A stretch of 64,000 bases of DNA from Variovorax sp. JS1663 (GCF_002157355.1 NZ_LYMK01000015.1:1-64000), one strand, 5' to 3'; shown: positions 41,606-51,199, counted from the stretch's first letter. Translations and numbers: made by a program. The notes: generated from the letters alone by a model not told the origin.

Positions 41606-42766
41606 TCAGAACGAGCGCGGCAGCCCGAGGATGTGCTCGGCCACGTAGGCGTAGATCAGGTTGGTGGAGATCGGTGCGACCTGGTAGAGCCGCGTTTCGC
41701 GGAACTTGCGCTCGATGTCGTATTCGTTGGCGAAGCCGAAGCCGCCGTGCGTCTGCATGCAGACGTTGGCCGCCTCCCAGCTCGCTTTGGCCGCCAGGTA
41801 CTTGGCCATGTTGGCCTGAGCGCCGCAGTCCTGGTGCGCGTCGAAGCGGCGAGCCGCCTCGAAGCGCATCAGGTTGGCCGCCTCGACCTCGATGAAGGCA
41901 TCGGCGATCGGGAACTGCACGCCCTGGTTCTTGCCGATGGGGCGGTCGAACACGATGCGCTCGTTGGCGTACTTGCGTGCACGCTCGATGAACCAGTAGC
42001 CGTCGCCGATGCATTCGGCAGCGATCAGGGTGCGCTCGGCGTTGAGCCCGTCCAGGATGTACTTGAAGCCCCGTCCCTCCTCGCCGATGAGATTCTCTTC
42101 CGGAATCTCCAGGTCCTCGAAGAACAGCTCGTTGGTCTCGTGGTTGACCAGGTTGGGAATGGGCCGCACCGTCAGTCCCCTGCCGATGGCCTGCTTCAGG
42201 TCGACGATGAAGATCGACATCCCCTCGGACTTCTTCTTCACCTCGACCAGCGGCGTGGTGCGCGCCAGCAGGATCATCAGGTCGGAGTGCTGCACGCGCG
42301 AGATCCAGACCTTCTGCCCGTTGACGACGTAGCGGCCGTCCTTCTTGACGGCGGTGGTCTTGATCTTGGTCGTATCGGTGCCGGTCGTGGGCTCGGTCAC
42401 CGCCATCGACTGGATACGCAGCTTGCCGGCAGCGATGCGCGGCAGGTATTTCTCTTTCTGCACCTTGCTGCCGTTGCGCAGCAGGGTGCCCATGTTGTAC
42501 ATCTGGCCATGCACGGCACCGGCATTGCCGCCCGAGCGGTTGATCTCCTCCATGATCACCGTGGCGGCGGCCAGCCCGAGGCCGGTGCCGCCATATTCCT
42601 CGGGAATCATCGCGGCCAGCCAGCCGGCCTCCATCAGCGCGTCGACGAACTTCTCGGGATAGGCCTTCTGCTCGTCGACCGTGCGGAAATACTCGTCGGG
42701 GAACTGCCGGCACAGGCCGCGCACGGCATCCCGGATTTCCTGGTAGTCGTCGGCTTCGTTGAACAT
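41606..42766 (-). CDS. Acyl-CoA dehydrogenase
   Basis: 386 residues. The helical N-terminal domain has IPEEYGGTGLGLAAATVIME; the middle has AVTEPTTGTDTTKIKTTAVK and GQKVWISRVQHSDLMILLAR; the C-terminal has FDRPIGKNQGVQFPIADAF and MQTHGGFGFANEYDIER. The usual EGT glutamate is replaced by RLYQVAPISTNLI, as in a beta-proteobacterial subgroup, so the catalytic base is not assigned. A GGAGAT site lies before the ATG at 42766. Divergent from a LysR regulator. The substrate is unknown. Confidence 0.9.
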   Translation of the reverse strand: MFNEADDYQEIRDAVRGLCRQFPDEYFRTVDEQKAYPEKFVDALMEAGWLAAMIPEEYGGTGLGLAAATVIMEEINRSGGNAGAVHGQMYNMGTLLRNGSKVQKEKYLPRIAAGKLRIQSMAVTEPTTGTDTTKIKTTAVKKDGRYVVNGQKVWISRVQHSDLMILLARTTPLVEVKKKSEGMSIFIVDLKQAIGRGLTVRPIPNLVNHETNELFFEDLEIPEENLIGEEGRGFKYILDGLNAERTLIAAECIGDGYWFIERARKYANERIVFDRPIGKNQGVQFPIADAFIEVEAANLMRFEAARRFDAHQDCGAQANMAKYLAAKASWEAANVCMQTHGGFGFANEYDIERKFRETRLYQVAPISTNLIYAYVAEHILGLPRSF

Positions 42767-42863
42767 CGCGTATCTCCTTGGTTGAGCGCGCTCGTGAACT
42801 TGTCTCACGCTCGATTCTGGGCTGCGGGCTTGATATATTGGAAATACAGATGCCGGCTATCGG

Positions 42864-42882
42864 CTATCGTGATTCCGGATAG
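42864..42882. promoter_or_regulatory. CTATC-N9-GATAG palindrome, candidate LysR-type regulator binding site
   Basis: Perfect 5-bp arms that include the ATC-N9-GAT form used by several LysR regulators. It lies between the divergent acyl-CoA dehydrogenase and LysR genes, 31 bases before the LysR start, where autoregulation sites normally lie. The overlapping GGCTATC direct repeat adds weight. Confidence 0.5.
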
Positions 42883-42913
42883 GCAACACCGCGCTCGGAG
42901 CCATTTCTGGACC

Positions 42914-43870
42914 ATGGAACTGCGACAACTTCGATATTTCATCGGCGCAAGCGAAGCGGGGAGCCTGCTCCAGGCTTCAGCCAGGCTGCACGTGGCCCAG
43001 CCCGCGCTCAGCCATCAGATCGCATCGCTGGAGGGCGAGATCGGCGCGCAGCTTTTCGTTCGGTCGAGCCGCGGCATCAGCTTGACCGAGGCCGGAAAGA
43101 TCTTCCTCGAGCACGCGAAGGTCGTGCTTGCCGATCTCGAGCGCGCCCGCACCGCGGTGCAGGAATCCGGCTCGGTGCCCCGAGGCGATGTCGCAATCGG
43201 CTTCACCACCACCGTGGGCCTCACGGCGACCATGCCCGTCCTCGGCGCTTGCCGCGCCCAGTTGCCGGACGTCCGCCTGAAAATCGTCGAGGCCTACAGC
43301 GGCTTCCTTCGCGAATGGCTGCTATCGGGACGCCTCGATCTTGCCTTGATGTACGGCGACGAGCCCGAAGCCGGGCTCTTCAAGCGCCCCCTGCTCGACG
43401 ACAAGCTCGTGCTGGTGTCGGGCATGTCGGCCGCAAGAACGCCAAGAAAGCTTCCGCTGTCAGCGCTGGCGAATCGCGCCCTGGTGCTTCCCGGAAGAGA
43501 TCATGGCTTGCGGCGCATCATCGATGACGCATGCGCCCCGCTGGACCTGCGCCTGAATGTGGTGGCGGAAATCGAATCGCTCGGGAGCGTCAAGCGTGCC
43601 GCCGAGGCGGGGATCGGCGAAACCATCCTGCCCCTCGGCTCCGTCGCCGAGGAGGTCGCGGCGGGACGGCTGCGCACCGCCGTGATCGACAGTCCCGCCA
43701 TGTCCAGGCGGGTGGTCTGCTGCACCAACACCACGAGGCCCGGCAGCCTGGCGAAGTCCGCCGTGGGCACCCTCGTGCACGATGTGCTGCGGCACATGGT
43801 TCTTTCAGGCGCCTGGCCCGCCCGGTGGATCGGCGATCCGGATTCGCGCCTTGAGCGTCGCGGCCTCTGA
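42914..43870 (+). CDS. LysR-family transcriptional regulator
   Basis: 318 residues. MELRQLRYFIGASEAGSLLQ and VAQPALSHQIASLEGEIGAQ form the helix-turn-helix. The substrate-binding domain (residues 90-300) has VAIGFTTTVGLTATMPVLGA. It resembles the Nac/Cbl-like group. By position it likely regulates the divergent acyl-CoA dehydrogenase. Confidence 0.9.
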   Translation: MELRQLRYFIGASEAGSLLQASARLHVAQPALSHQIASLEGEIGAQLFVRSSRGISLTEAGKIFLEHAKVVLADLERARTAVQESGSVPRGDVAIGFTTTVGLTATMPVLGACRAQLPDVRLKIVEAYSGFLREWLLSGRLDLALMYGDEPEAGLFKRPLLDDKLVLVSGMSAARTPRKLPLSALANRALVLPGRDHGLRRIIDDACAPLDLRLNVVAEIESLGSVKRAAEAGIGETILPLGSVAEEVAAGRLRTAVIDSPAMSRRVVCCTNTTRPGSLAKSAVGTLVHDVLRHMVLSGAWPARWIGDPDSRLERRGL

Positions 43871-43911
43871 GACGTCGCTCATCGCGCCGCCGAGGACCTC
43901 GACGCTCCCGC

Positions 43912-44340
43912 TCAGCGCAGGCTGCTCGTTCGAACCGTCGAGGCATCGCCGCGAGGGTTCTGCCATTGGGCCCAGAACGGCTCCGGATGATGCGCAACCG
44001 CGACCGCCTGCGCCCGTACCGCGGCGCGATCGGCCGACGAAGCGATGACCTCGGGAACGCCGGCGCCATAGCCTTCGGCATAAGGGTCGGGCCCGTGGGC
44101 AGCGACCACGGCTTCGGTGCGGACGTCGGACCGGTCGGCCGTCGAGACGATCGCAACCGGGACGTCGGCGCCATAGCCCTCGGCGTAGGGATCCGGCTCG
44201 TGGGCGGCCTCGATGGCTTCAACCCGCACGGTGGCACGGCTGTTCGATGACGTGAGGGGATGAACCCCCTGATAGGTTTCGGCGTGTGCGGCACCGACCA
44301 GGCAAAGAGCGGCGGCGGCGAGGATACCGTGGACTTTCAT
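43912..44340 (-). CDS. Small exported protein with tandem repeats (DUF4148-like)
   Basis: 142 residues. The signal peptide GILAAAALCLVGAAHA leads to a mature protein built of about three repeats: AHEPDPYAEGYGADVPVAIV, then AHGPDPYAEGYGAGVPEVIA, then AHHPEPFWAQWQ. The beginning ETYQGVHPLTSSNSR is similar to DUF4148 proteins of Burkholderiales. Function unknown. Confidence 0.75.
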   Translation of the reverse strand: MKVHGILAAAALCLVGAAHAETYQGVHPLTSSNSRATVRVEAIEAAHEPDPYAEGYGADVPVAIVSTADRSDVRTEAVVAAHGPDPYAEGYGAGVPEVIASSADRAAVRAQAVAVAHHPEPFWAQWQNPRGDASTVRTSSLR

Positions 44341-44597
44341 TGCAGCTTCCTTTCAAAGTTGAGTTGAACGAAGCTCGGGACATCGTGCCCATACGCTCCG
44401 TCCTGCTTCGCGCGAGTGGCATCTGCCACGGGTGCACTGTCGACGAAGGGCATTCCGCGCTGATGTCCGACGGACCCCAGCGCAACGCGTATGCAATGGG
44501 AACGGCTACAGATGGAACATTCGTCCGTCACGGCGGACATGCCCGGGCGGCATCGCGGAGCGCGCCGCTGCACCTGCCGCACCATCGAGCCGGCGCG

Positions 44598-45335
44598 TCA
44601 GTTCAACGCATCGACCTGCGCCGCAAAGACATAACCCGCGCCACGGGCGGTGCGGATGAACTGCGGCGCCGAGGCATCGACCTCGATCTTGCGACGCAGC
44701 CGCAGGATCTGCACGTCGATCGAACGATCGTAGACCTCTGCGCCGTGCAGCCGCGAGAGTTCGAGCAACTGGTCGCGCGACAGCACGCGCTGTGGCGCCT
44801 GGCAAAGGGCCAGCAGCAGGTTGAACTCGCCGTTGCTCAGTTCCACCTTCCGGCCGTCCGGTGCCGTCAGCCGGCGGGCCAGGACGCTCAGCTCCCAGCC
44901 ACTGAAGCGATAAGCCCTGCGCTCGGCGCCCTTGGCTGGGCCGGCCGCGGCGGCGTCGCGCTGGACCTGATAGCGGCGAAGCACCGCGCGGATTCGTGCC
45001 AGAAACTCGCGATTGCTGAAGGGCTTGGTGATGTAGTCGTCCGCGGCGATCTCGAGGCCCATCACCCGATCCGCCTCTTCGCGCTTGCCCGTCACGATGA
45101 TGACGGGCACGGCGCTGGTGTCTCGCAATTGGCGCGCGAGTTGCATGCCGTCCTCGCCGGGGAGGCGCAGGTCGAGCACGACCAGGTCGATCACCGATTC
45201 CGCCAGTACCTTGTGCATCTCTGCACCCGAGGCGGCAGCCGTCACTCGCAGCTCGTTCTCGGTGAGGTACTCTGTCATCAGCTCGCGAATGGCCGAGTCG
45301 TCGTCGACCACGAGGATGTGGGGGCTCTGGCTCAT
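44598..45335 (-). CDS. OmpR-family response regulator
   Basis: 245 residues from the ATG at 45335. The receiver begins HILVVDDDSAIRELMTEYLT with phospho-Asp in LVVLDLRLPGEDG and Lys in ITKPF. The winged-helix domain has LSNGEFNLLLALCQAPQRVL and VQILRLRRKIEVD. No kinase is adjacent on the same strand; the kinase at 45880 lies divergently and might be its partner. The 257-base stretch to the right of 44340 holds no other gene. Confidence 0.93.
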   Translation of the reverse strand: MSQSPHILVVDDDSAIRELMTEYLTENELRVTAAASGAEMHKVLAESVIDLVVLDLRLPGEDGMQLARQLRDTSAVPVIIVTGKREEADRVMGLEIAADDYITKPFSNREFLARIRAVLRRYQVQRDAAAAGPAKGAERRAYRFSGWELSVLARRLTAPDGRKVELSNGEFNLLLALCQAPQRVLSRDQLLELSRLHGAEVYDRSIDVQILRLRRKIEVDASAPQFIRTARGAGYVFAAQVDALN

Positions 45336-45496
45336 GGGAGGCGAGAATAATGCAACCCGGCAGCGCTCGGTGTGCATTCGCATTTCAGATGAAACAGCGC
45401 GCGCTGCAGCGGACATGATGCCGGCACCCGCAGCGGTCCCAATGTGGCCGTGGCCATGGTCGTCGGACGGTGGCCTGGACCAACCGCCCTGCGCGA

Positions 45497-45883
45497 ATGA
45501 CCATGCAGACCATCGTCGTGATCGAGGAAGACAGTGCCATGCGAACCCTGATTTGCGAGTGGCTGCTGGGTGAAGGCTATGCCGTGTCGACCCGGCGCGC
45601 GAACGAGGCCATGCCGGCCGGGCATGACAACGACGTCGGCCTGGTGATCGTGGACCTGCCCAACCTGCGTTCGCGCGGCGCCGAAACCATCCGGACGGTG
45701 CGGGCCCGTTACCCCCATTCGGCGCTCATCGGGCTGTCAGCCCAACTGGGCCGCAGCATGCCCGGCGATTCCGATGCCGCCCGCGCGCTGGGCCTCCCGC
45801 GGCTCGTTGCCAAGCCCTGCGGACGCGGCGAACTGCTCGACGCCGTGTCCGAGTCCATGGGCATGCCGCCCCCACCGGCATGA
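45497..45883 (+). CDS. Single-domain receiver (response regulator)
   Basis: 128 residues. QTIVVIEEDSAMRTLICEWL has the acidic pair, LVIVDLPNLRSRG the phospho-Asp and VAKPCGRGELLDA the conserved Lys. There is no output domain. It overlaps the next hybrid kinase start (ATGA), so they act as a pair, probably in a phosphorelay or as a phosphate sink. Confidence 0.85.
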   Translation: MTMQTIVVIEEDSAMRTLICEWLLGEGYAVSTRRANEAMPAGHDNDVGLVIVDLPNLRSRGAETIRTVRARYPHSALIGLSAQLGRSMPGDSDAARALGLPRLVAKPCGRGELLDAVSESMGMPPPPA

Positions 45884-48417
45884 GAACCGGCGCCCGCCTG
45901 CGCCGTCGCATCGTCGCCGGCGGCGCCCTGCTCATTGCCGCCTGCATCGGCTCGGCCCTGCACGACGGCTGGCGGCTGCACCAGCAGGTCGTGCTCGCCA
46001 ACGAGCGCGAGCTCGGCAACCTGGCCAAGGCCCTGGCCGAGCAGTCGCTGCACAGCCTGCAGGCGGTCGACGTGGTGCTGCGCGACACCGAGCGCTGGTA
46101 CGAGACCGGCGGTGCGGCGCTCCCGGACCAGGCCGTGTCGGCAGCCCTCGCATCGCGGGCCGTGGGCGTGCCCCAAGTCAATGTGCTGACCATCGTCGAC
46201 GTGCGGGGAATGCAGCGGCATCGGTCGCGCGACACCGGCGCCCCGATGGCGGACGTGTCCGACCGGCCTTACTTCAATGCGCAGCGCGAAGCGCCCGACA
46301 CAGGCCTTTTCATCAGCGAGCCGGTGATCACGCGCACCGAAGGACGCCCGGGCCTGGTGGTGTCGCGCCGCATCGACGACACGACGGGCGCGTTCGCCGG
46401 CGTCGTCACGGCCATCGTCACGCTGCAGCACCTCGAGGGCATGTATTCGGCCATCGAGCTCGGCAATGGAAGTTCACTGCTGCTGACGCGCAGCGACGGC
46501 ACGCTGATCGTGCGGCAGCCGGCTTCCACCCGTCGGGACCGGGAGCCCGGCTTTCCCAAGATCGTGCCGCCGAAGCCGGGCGACATCGTCGCTCGGGCGC
46601 TCGATCCGACGGACGGGCGGACCAAGCTGATCTCGGCCGCGGGCGTGGGCACGCATCCGCTGATCCTTGCGGTGATGCGCGACGAGGAAGAGGCGCTGCG
46701 CCCCTGGTATGACGAGATATGGAGCTCGGGTATTCGCACGGTACTGCTCACGCTGCTGGTGATGCTCACCGTTGCCGGCCTGCTGTACCAGTTGCGCCGC
46801 CTGGAGCGTGGCGAGCGGGCGCTTCGCCAGAGCGAGGAGCGCTACGCCATGGCCATGGAGGCCGCGAACGAGGGCCATGCGGAATGGAACGTCACCGAGG
46901 ACTCGGTGTTCATCTCCGACAGGTGGCGTGCGCTGCATGGCATCGACGCCTCCGTCGCGCTGCACACTTCCGCCGACGTGCTGCGCTGCACGCAGCTCCA
47001 CCCCGACGATGCGGCGCAGGCGCGCGAAACCATCGAGGGACACCTGGCCGGCCGCACGCATGCCGTCGAACTCGAATACCGCGTGCGCCATCCGGACGGC
47101 GAATGGCGCTGGATCCGCGCGCGCGGGCGCTGCGTGCGCAACGAGGCAGGCGCGGCGCTGCGGCTCTTCGGTGCCGCCACCGACGTGAGCGACCGCAAGT
47201 CCGCGGAAGCCGACAAAGCCCGTCTCGAAGCGCGCCTGCAGCACGCCCGGCGCCTCGAGGCCCTGGGCACCCTGTCGGGCGGGATCGCACACGACTTCAA
47301 CAACATCCTGGGCGCCATCCTCGGCTTCGGCGAGCTGGCGCAGCAACAGGCCGAGCCCGGCAGCGCCATGCGCCGGCATATCGACCACGTGATGCAAGCC
47401 GGGGCGCGCGCGCGGCTGCTGGTGCGAAAGATCCTCGATTTCAGCCGCAGCGGCGTCGCCGAGCGCGTGCCGGTCAACATGCAGGCTTTGGTGGAAGAGG
47501 TGATCTCCATGCTGGCTCCCACGCTGCCATCGGGGCTGCGCATCGAAGCCTCGCTGCATTCCGGTGGCGCGGCCGTCATGGGCGACACGACGCAGCTCTA
47601 CCAGGTGGCGATGAACCTGTGCACGAACGCCGTCCAGGCCATGGGCGAGAAGGGCTTGCTGAACCTGCGGCTCAACCGGGTGGACGTGGAACGTCATCGC
47701 CAGCTGCATCATGGGGATCTTGCTCCGGGCGCGTATGTCTGTCTCGAGGTCTGCGACAGCGGCCCCGGCATTGCGCCCGACGTGCTGCAACGCATGTTCG
47801 ACCCCTTCTTCACCACCAAGAAGGTCGGTGAGGGCACCGGGCTCGGCCTGTCGGTGGTGCACGGCATCGTGACCGACCTCGGCGGTGCGATCGACGTGGC
47901 GACCGGTGGCGGCCGCCCGACGGTCGTGTCCGTCTGGTTGCCGGTCCTGCCTGCAGACGCGTCCGGCCAGGCCGGCACCGAGCCGCCCGGCGGCGTGGAG
48001 GGCTTCCCGCGCGGCAACGGCGAGGTCGTGATGATCGTGGACGACGAACAGCCCTTGCTCGAGCTGACGGAGGAGATCCTCGCAAGCCTGGGCTATGAGC
48101 CGGCGGGCTTCGGCACGAGCGAGCGGGCCCTGGCCGCCTTCGAGGCCGATCCCCTGCGCTTCGACGCGGTGCTGACGGACGAAATGCTGCCCGGCATGTC
48201 CGGCACCGAACTCGCCGCGCTGCTGCGCGCCCGGCGCCCGCAGCTTCCGATCGTGGTCATGAGCGGCAAGGTCAATGTCGCCCTCGAGCAGCGGGCCCGC
48301 GACGCCGGCGTCGCGGCGGTACTGCACAAGCCGCTCGGGCTGCAGGAACTGGCGGAGTGCGTCGCGCATGTCATTGCTGCGAAGGCCGCTCCCCGGGGGG
48401 CCTCGGACGGCGAGTAG
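45880..48417 (+). CDS. Hybrid sensor kinase with Cache-like, PAS and receiver domains
   Basis: 845 residues. TM1 at about 10-26, extracytoplasmic dCache-like sensor at about 40-275 (VLTIVDVRGMQRHRS, SDRPYFNAQREAPDTGLFIS), TM2 at about 286-304, then a PAS domain at about 315-440. HisKA has the HDFNN-type motif with phospho-His at about 471 (LSGGIAHDFNNILGAILGFG). The ATPase domain has NLCTNAVQAMGEKG and GEGTGLGLSVVHGIV. The C-terminal receiver is at about 715-840 (VVMIVDDEQPLLEL, LTDEMLPGMSG). Signal unknown. Confidence 0.92.
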   Translation: MRTGARLRRRIVAGGALLIAACIGSALHDGWRLHQQVVLANERELGNLAKALAEQSLHSLQAVDVVLRDTERWYETGGAALPDQAVSAALASRAVGVPQVNVLTIVDVRGMQRHRSRDTGAPMADVSDRPYFNAQREAPDTGLFISEPVITRTEGRPGLVVSRRIDDTTGAFAGVVTAIVTLQHLEGMYSAIELGNGSSLLLTRSDGTLIVRQPASTRRDREPGFPKIVPPKPGDIVARALDPTDGRTKLISAAGVGTHPLILAVMRDEEEALRPWYDEIWSSGIRTVLLTLLVMLTVAGLLYQLRRLERGERALRQSEERYAMAMEAANEGHAEWNVTEDSVFISDRWRALHGIDASVALHTSADVLRCTQLHPDDAAQARETIEGHLAGRTHAVELEYRVRHPDGEWRWIRARGRCVRNEAGAALRLFGAATDVSDRKSAEADKARLEARLQHARRLEALGTLSGGIAHDFNNILGAILGFGELAQQQAEPGSAMRRHIDHVMQAGARARLLVRKILDFSRSGVAERVPVNMQALVEEVISMLAPTLPSGLRIEASLHSGGAAVMGDTTQLYQVAMNLCTNAVQAMGEKGLLNLRLNRVDVERHRQLHHGDLAPGAYVCLEVCDSGPGIAPDVLQRMFDPFFTTKKVGEGTGLGLSVVHGIVTDLGGAIDVATGGGRPTVVSVWLPVLPADASGQAGTEPPGGVEGFPRGNGEVVMIVDDEQPLLELTEEILASLGYEPAGFGTSERALAAFEADPLRFDAVLTDEMLPGMSGTELAALLRARRPQLPIVVMSGKVNVALEQRARDAGVAAVLHKPLGLQELAECVAHVIAAKAAPRGASDGE

Positions 48418-48479
48418 TAGTGCGGGTGCGCTGGCTTGCAGTTCCCGCGGAGGACGGGAGCCATCGGCGCGTTTGCCGA

Positions 48480-48567
48480 TGGCGGAGAGTGTGAGATTCG
48501 AACTCACGGACGGTTGCCCGTCGGCAGTTTTCAAGACTGCTGGTTTAAACCACTCACCCAACTCTCC
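48480..48567 (-). tRNA. tRNA-Ser (anticodon UGA)
   Basis: The minus strand folds as a class II tRNA: acceptor GGAGAGT / ACTCTCC, anticodon loop CTTGAAA with TGA, a long variable arm (CGACGGGCAACCGTCCG), T-arm TTCGAAT and an encoded CCA at 48480-48482. Length 88. Confidence 0.96.
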
Positions 48568-48603
48568 GGAGCGCACCCGCGTTGCGCGGGCGCGGAATTG
48601 ATT

Positions 48604-49296
48604 TTAGTGCCCGTCGGCTGGCGTTTCGGCGGACTCGGCATCGACAGGCGACGGAATCCAGCCCCGCAGCACCAGCGCCACCACGCCCTCGGCCCAGGCA
48701 CGCCGCTCCTCGGGCCCGGCCAGGGGCTTGGAGATGAAGAAGCGCACGCCACCGAAGGCCAGCGTCGACAGCTGCACGGCGGACAGTTCCGGATCAGGCA
48801 CGTGCAGCTTGCCAGCACGGTGCGCCTCGGCCAGGTATTCGACCACCGGCGCAAGCACGTAGCTGTTCTCCGCGTACAGCGATTTCGCCAATTCCGGGAA
48901 GCGCACGGCCTCGGCGATCACCAGGCGCAGCAGCGCCAGGGTCTGCGGCTCGGTGGCGCTCAGGTACATGCGCTCGACCAGGTCGAGCAGCACCTGCCGC
49001 TCGTCCGCGTCGGAGCGCACCAGGGTCGCCTGCATGTTCTCGCGTGCGCTGCTCACCGCACGATGAACGACCTCGCGAAACAGGGCTTCCTTGTTCTCGA
49101 ACTGGCGGTAGATGGTGATCTTGGCCACGCCGGCATCGCGCGCAATAGCCTCGATGCTGGTGGCCGCATAGCCCAGCTCGAGGAAGGACTTCAGGGCCGC
49201 GGCGAGGAAGGACTCACGCAGCGCGGCTGCCTGTTCCGGACTGGGGCGTCCGCGCGAGCGGCGCTTGATTTCTTCCGGCATGGTTCGGGTCGACAT
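48604..49296 (-). CDS. TetR-family transcriptional regulator
   Basis: 230 residues from the ATG at 49296. A basic N-terminus (IKRRSRGRPSPEQ) precedes the TetR helix-turn-helix: SFLELGYAATSIEAIARDAG and VAKITIYRQFENKEALFREV. The C-terminal domain looks like TetR_C_7/AefR-like types (ERMYLSATEPQTLALLRLVI). Target unknown. Confidence 0.9.
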   Translation of the reverse strand: MSTRTMPEEIKRRSRGRPSPEQAAALRESFLAAALKSFLELGYAATSIEAIARDAGVAKITIYRQFENKEALFREVVHRAVSSARENMQATLVRSDADERQVLLDLVERMYLSATEPQTLALLRLVIAEAVRFPELAKSLYAENSYVLAPVVEYLAEAHRAGKLHVPDPELSAVQLSTLAFGGVRFFISKPLAGPEERRAWAEGVVALVLRGWIPSPVDAESAETPADGH

Positions 49297-49309
49297 GGGG
49301 GCAAAACTC

Positions 49310-50581
49310 TCAGCGATCGGGAAGGAAAATGGCTTGCAGGTCACTCAAAAAATCGAAGCCGCGGGCGGTGGGCCAGACGCGCGCGAGGTCGCGCTCGACC
49401 AGTCCCTTGCGCTCGGCCTCCTCGAGGCCGCGCTGGATCGCCGTGATCGCCAGGCCGGTGCGCTCGCCGAACTGGGCCAGCGTGAAGCCTTCCTTCAGCC
49501 GCAGGGCATTGAGCATGAATTCGAAGGGCAGTTCGGCGATGCCGACCTCGTCACTCTGCGCAACTGCCCGCCCGGCGAGCGCGTTGTCCATGTAGAGGCG
49601 CGGCTCGCGAAAGCGCACCTGGCGAACGACGCGATGCGCGAAGCTCAGCTTGCTGTGCGCGCCCGCGCCGATGCCGAGGTAGTCGCCGAACTGCCAGTAG
49701 TTGGTGTTGTGCACGCAGCGGTGGCCGCTGCGCGCATAGGCCGAGATCTCGTAGCGCTCCAGCCCGCTCTGCCCGGTGCGTTCGGTGATGCGGTCGAGCA
49801 TCGCGTAGGCGATGTCGTCCTCCGGCAGCGACGGCGGGAACTTGGCGAAGTAGGTGTTGGGCTCGATCGTGAGGTGGTAGACCGAAAGATGCGGTGGGGC
49901 GAGCGCCAGCGCCTGGTCGAGGTCCGCATCGAGCTGGCCGAGGCTCTGGCCCGGGAGCGCGTACATCAGGTCGAGGTTGAAGGTGTCGAAGGCACGGGCG
50001 GCCTCTTCCACCGCCGCGATCGCCTGGGCGCGGTCGTGCACCCGGCCGAGCGCCTTCAGGTGCGCGTCGTCGAAGCTCTGCACGCCGACGGACAAGCGGG
50101 TGACGCCGGCGGCGCGGTAGGCACGGAAGCGGTCGCGCTCGAAGGTGCCGGGATTGGCCTCGAGGGTGATCTCGCAGTCGGGGGCCAGCTTGAGCCGGGC
50201 GCGCAGGTCGCCGAGCAGGCGGTCGATGGCCGCCGGCGGAAACAGGCTCGGCGTGCCGCCGCCGATGAAGATGCTTTGCACGCTACGGCCCCAGATCAGT
50301 GGCAGGGCTGCGTCGAGATCGGCGATCAGCGCGTCGAGGTAGCGCTGATCGGGCAACTGGGCATCGCTGCCATCGCCAGCCCCGCGCCACTCGTGCGAGT
50401 TGAAGTCGCAGTAGGGGCACTTGCGCAGGCACCAGGGCATGTGCACGTAGAGCGAGAGCGGCGGCAGCGCCGTCAGCTGCAGCGGGCCGGGACGCATCCA
50501 GTGCAGTACGTCGTTGGCCCGTTCCGCTTCGCCGGACCGCTCCTGCACGCGCTCGTCGGCGATGGGGATCGCAGGGCTCAC
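49310..50581 (-). CDS. hemW: Radical SAM heme chaperone HemW (coproporphyrinogen-oxidase-like)
   Basis: 423 residues. The radical SAM motif is PWCLRKCPYCDFNSH; then SIFIGGGTPSLFPPAAI, TLEANPGTFERDRFRAYRAA and VGVQSFDDAHLKALGR. The family lacks the extra cysteine of HemN. HemW inserts heme into respiratory proteins. The GTG at 50581 overlaps the rdgB stop (GTGA); upstream open frame is antisense-like in composition. Confidence 0.9.
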   Translation of the reverse strand: MSPAIPIADERVQERSGEAERANDVLHWMRPGPLQLTALPPLSLYVHMPWCLRKCPYCDFNSHEWRGAGDGSDAQLPDQRYLDALIADLDAALPLIWGRSVQSIFIGGGTPSLFPPAAIDRLLGDLRARLKLAPDCEITLEANPGTFERDRFRAYRAAGVTRLSVGVQSFDDAHLKALGRVHDRAQAIAAVEEAARAFDTFNLDLMYALPGQSLGQLDADLDQALALAPPHLSVYHLTIEPNTYFAKFPPSLPEDDIAYAMLDRITERTGQSGLERYEISAYARSGHRCVHNTNYWQFGDYLGIGAGAHSKLSFAHRVVRQVRFREPRLYMDNALAGRAVAQSDEVGIAELPFEFMLNALRLKEGFTLAQFGERTGLAITAIQRGLEEAERKGLVERDLARVWPTARGFDFLSDLQAIFLPDR

Positions 50582-51177
50582 AGCCAGCGCTCCTGCATCA
50601 GGGCCAGCATCGCGCGCGCCGCCTGGCCGCGATGGCTGTGGGCGTTCTTCATCTCGGCAGGCAGTTGGGCGAAGGTCTTGCCGAACTGGGGCAGCCACAT
50701 CACGGGGTCGAAGCCGAAGCCGTTCCCTCCGATCGGCTCGCGCGTGATCTGCCCCGCGGCACGGCCCACCGCGATGAGCGGCTCGGGGTCCTCGGGGCTG
50801 CGCAGCGCGACCAGCGTACTCACCAGGGCGGCGCGGCGGTCCTCGATGCCGGCCATCTGCTCGAGCAGCGCACGCACGTTGTTGGCATCACCTTTCTCGT
50901 AGCCGAACCGCGTCGCGTAGTAGGCGGTGGCCACGCCGGGCAGGCCGCCGAAGGCCTCGACGCACAGGCCCGCATCGTCGGCGATGGCGGGCAGGCCGGT
51001 GATCTCCGCGGCGTGGCGAGCCTTGGCCAGCGCGTTCTCGACGAAGGTGCAGAAAGGCTCCTCCGCCTCGCCAACGCCGAGCTCGGACTGCCGCACCAGC
51101 GCCACGCCCAACGGCGCGAACAACTGCTGCAGTTCGGCCAGCTTGCCCGCATTGTTGGAGGCGAGGACCAGTCTCAT
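50578..51177 (-). CDS. rdgB: Non-canonical purine NTP pyrophosphatase RdgB/HAM1
   Basis: 199 residues. LVLASNNAGKLAELQQLFAP is the family N-terminus, with LPAIADDAGLCVEAFGGLPG and the C-terminal SHRGQAARAMLALM. It removes dITP/XTP. It lies 22 bases after rph. Confidence 0.95.
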   Translation of the reverse strand: MRLVLASNNAGKLAELQQLFAPLGVALVRQSELGVGEAEEPFCTFVENALAKARHAAEITGLPAIADDAGLCVEAFGGLPGVATAYYATRFGYEKGDANNVRALLEQMAGIEDRRAALVSTLVALRSPEDPEPLIAVGRAAGQITREPIGGNGFGFDPVMWLPQFGKTFAQLPAEMKNAHSHRGQAARAMLALMQERWL

Positions 51178-51199
51178 CGTCGCTTCACGGCTTGGTGCG

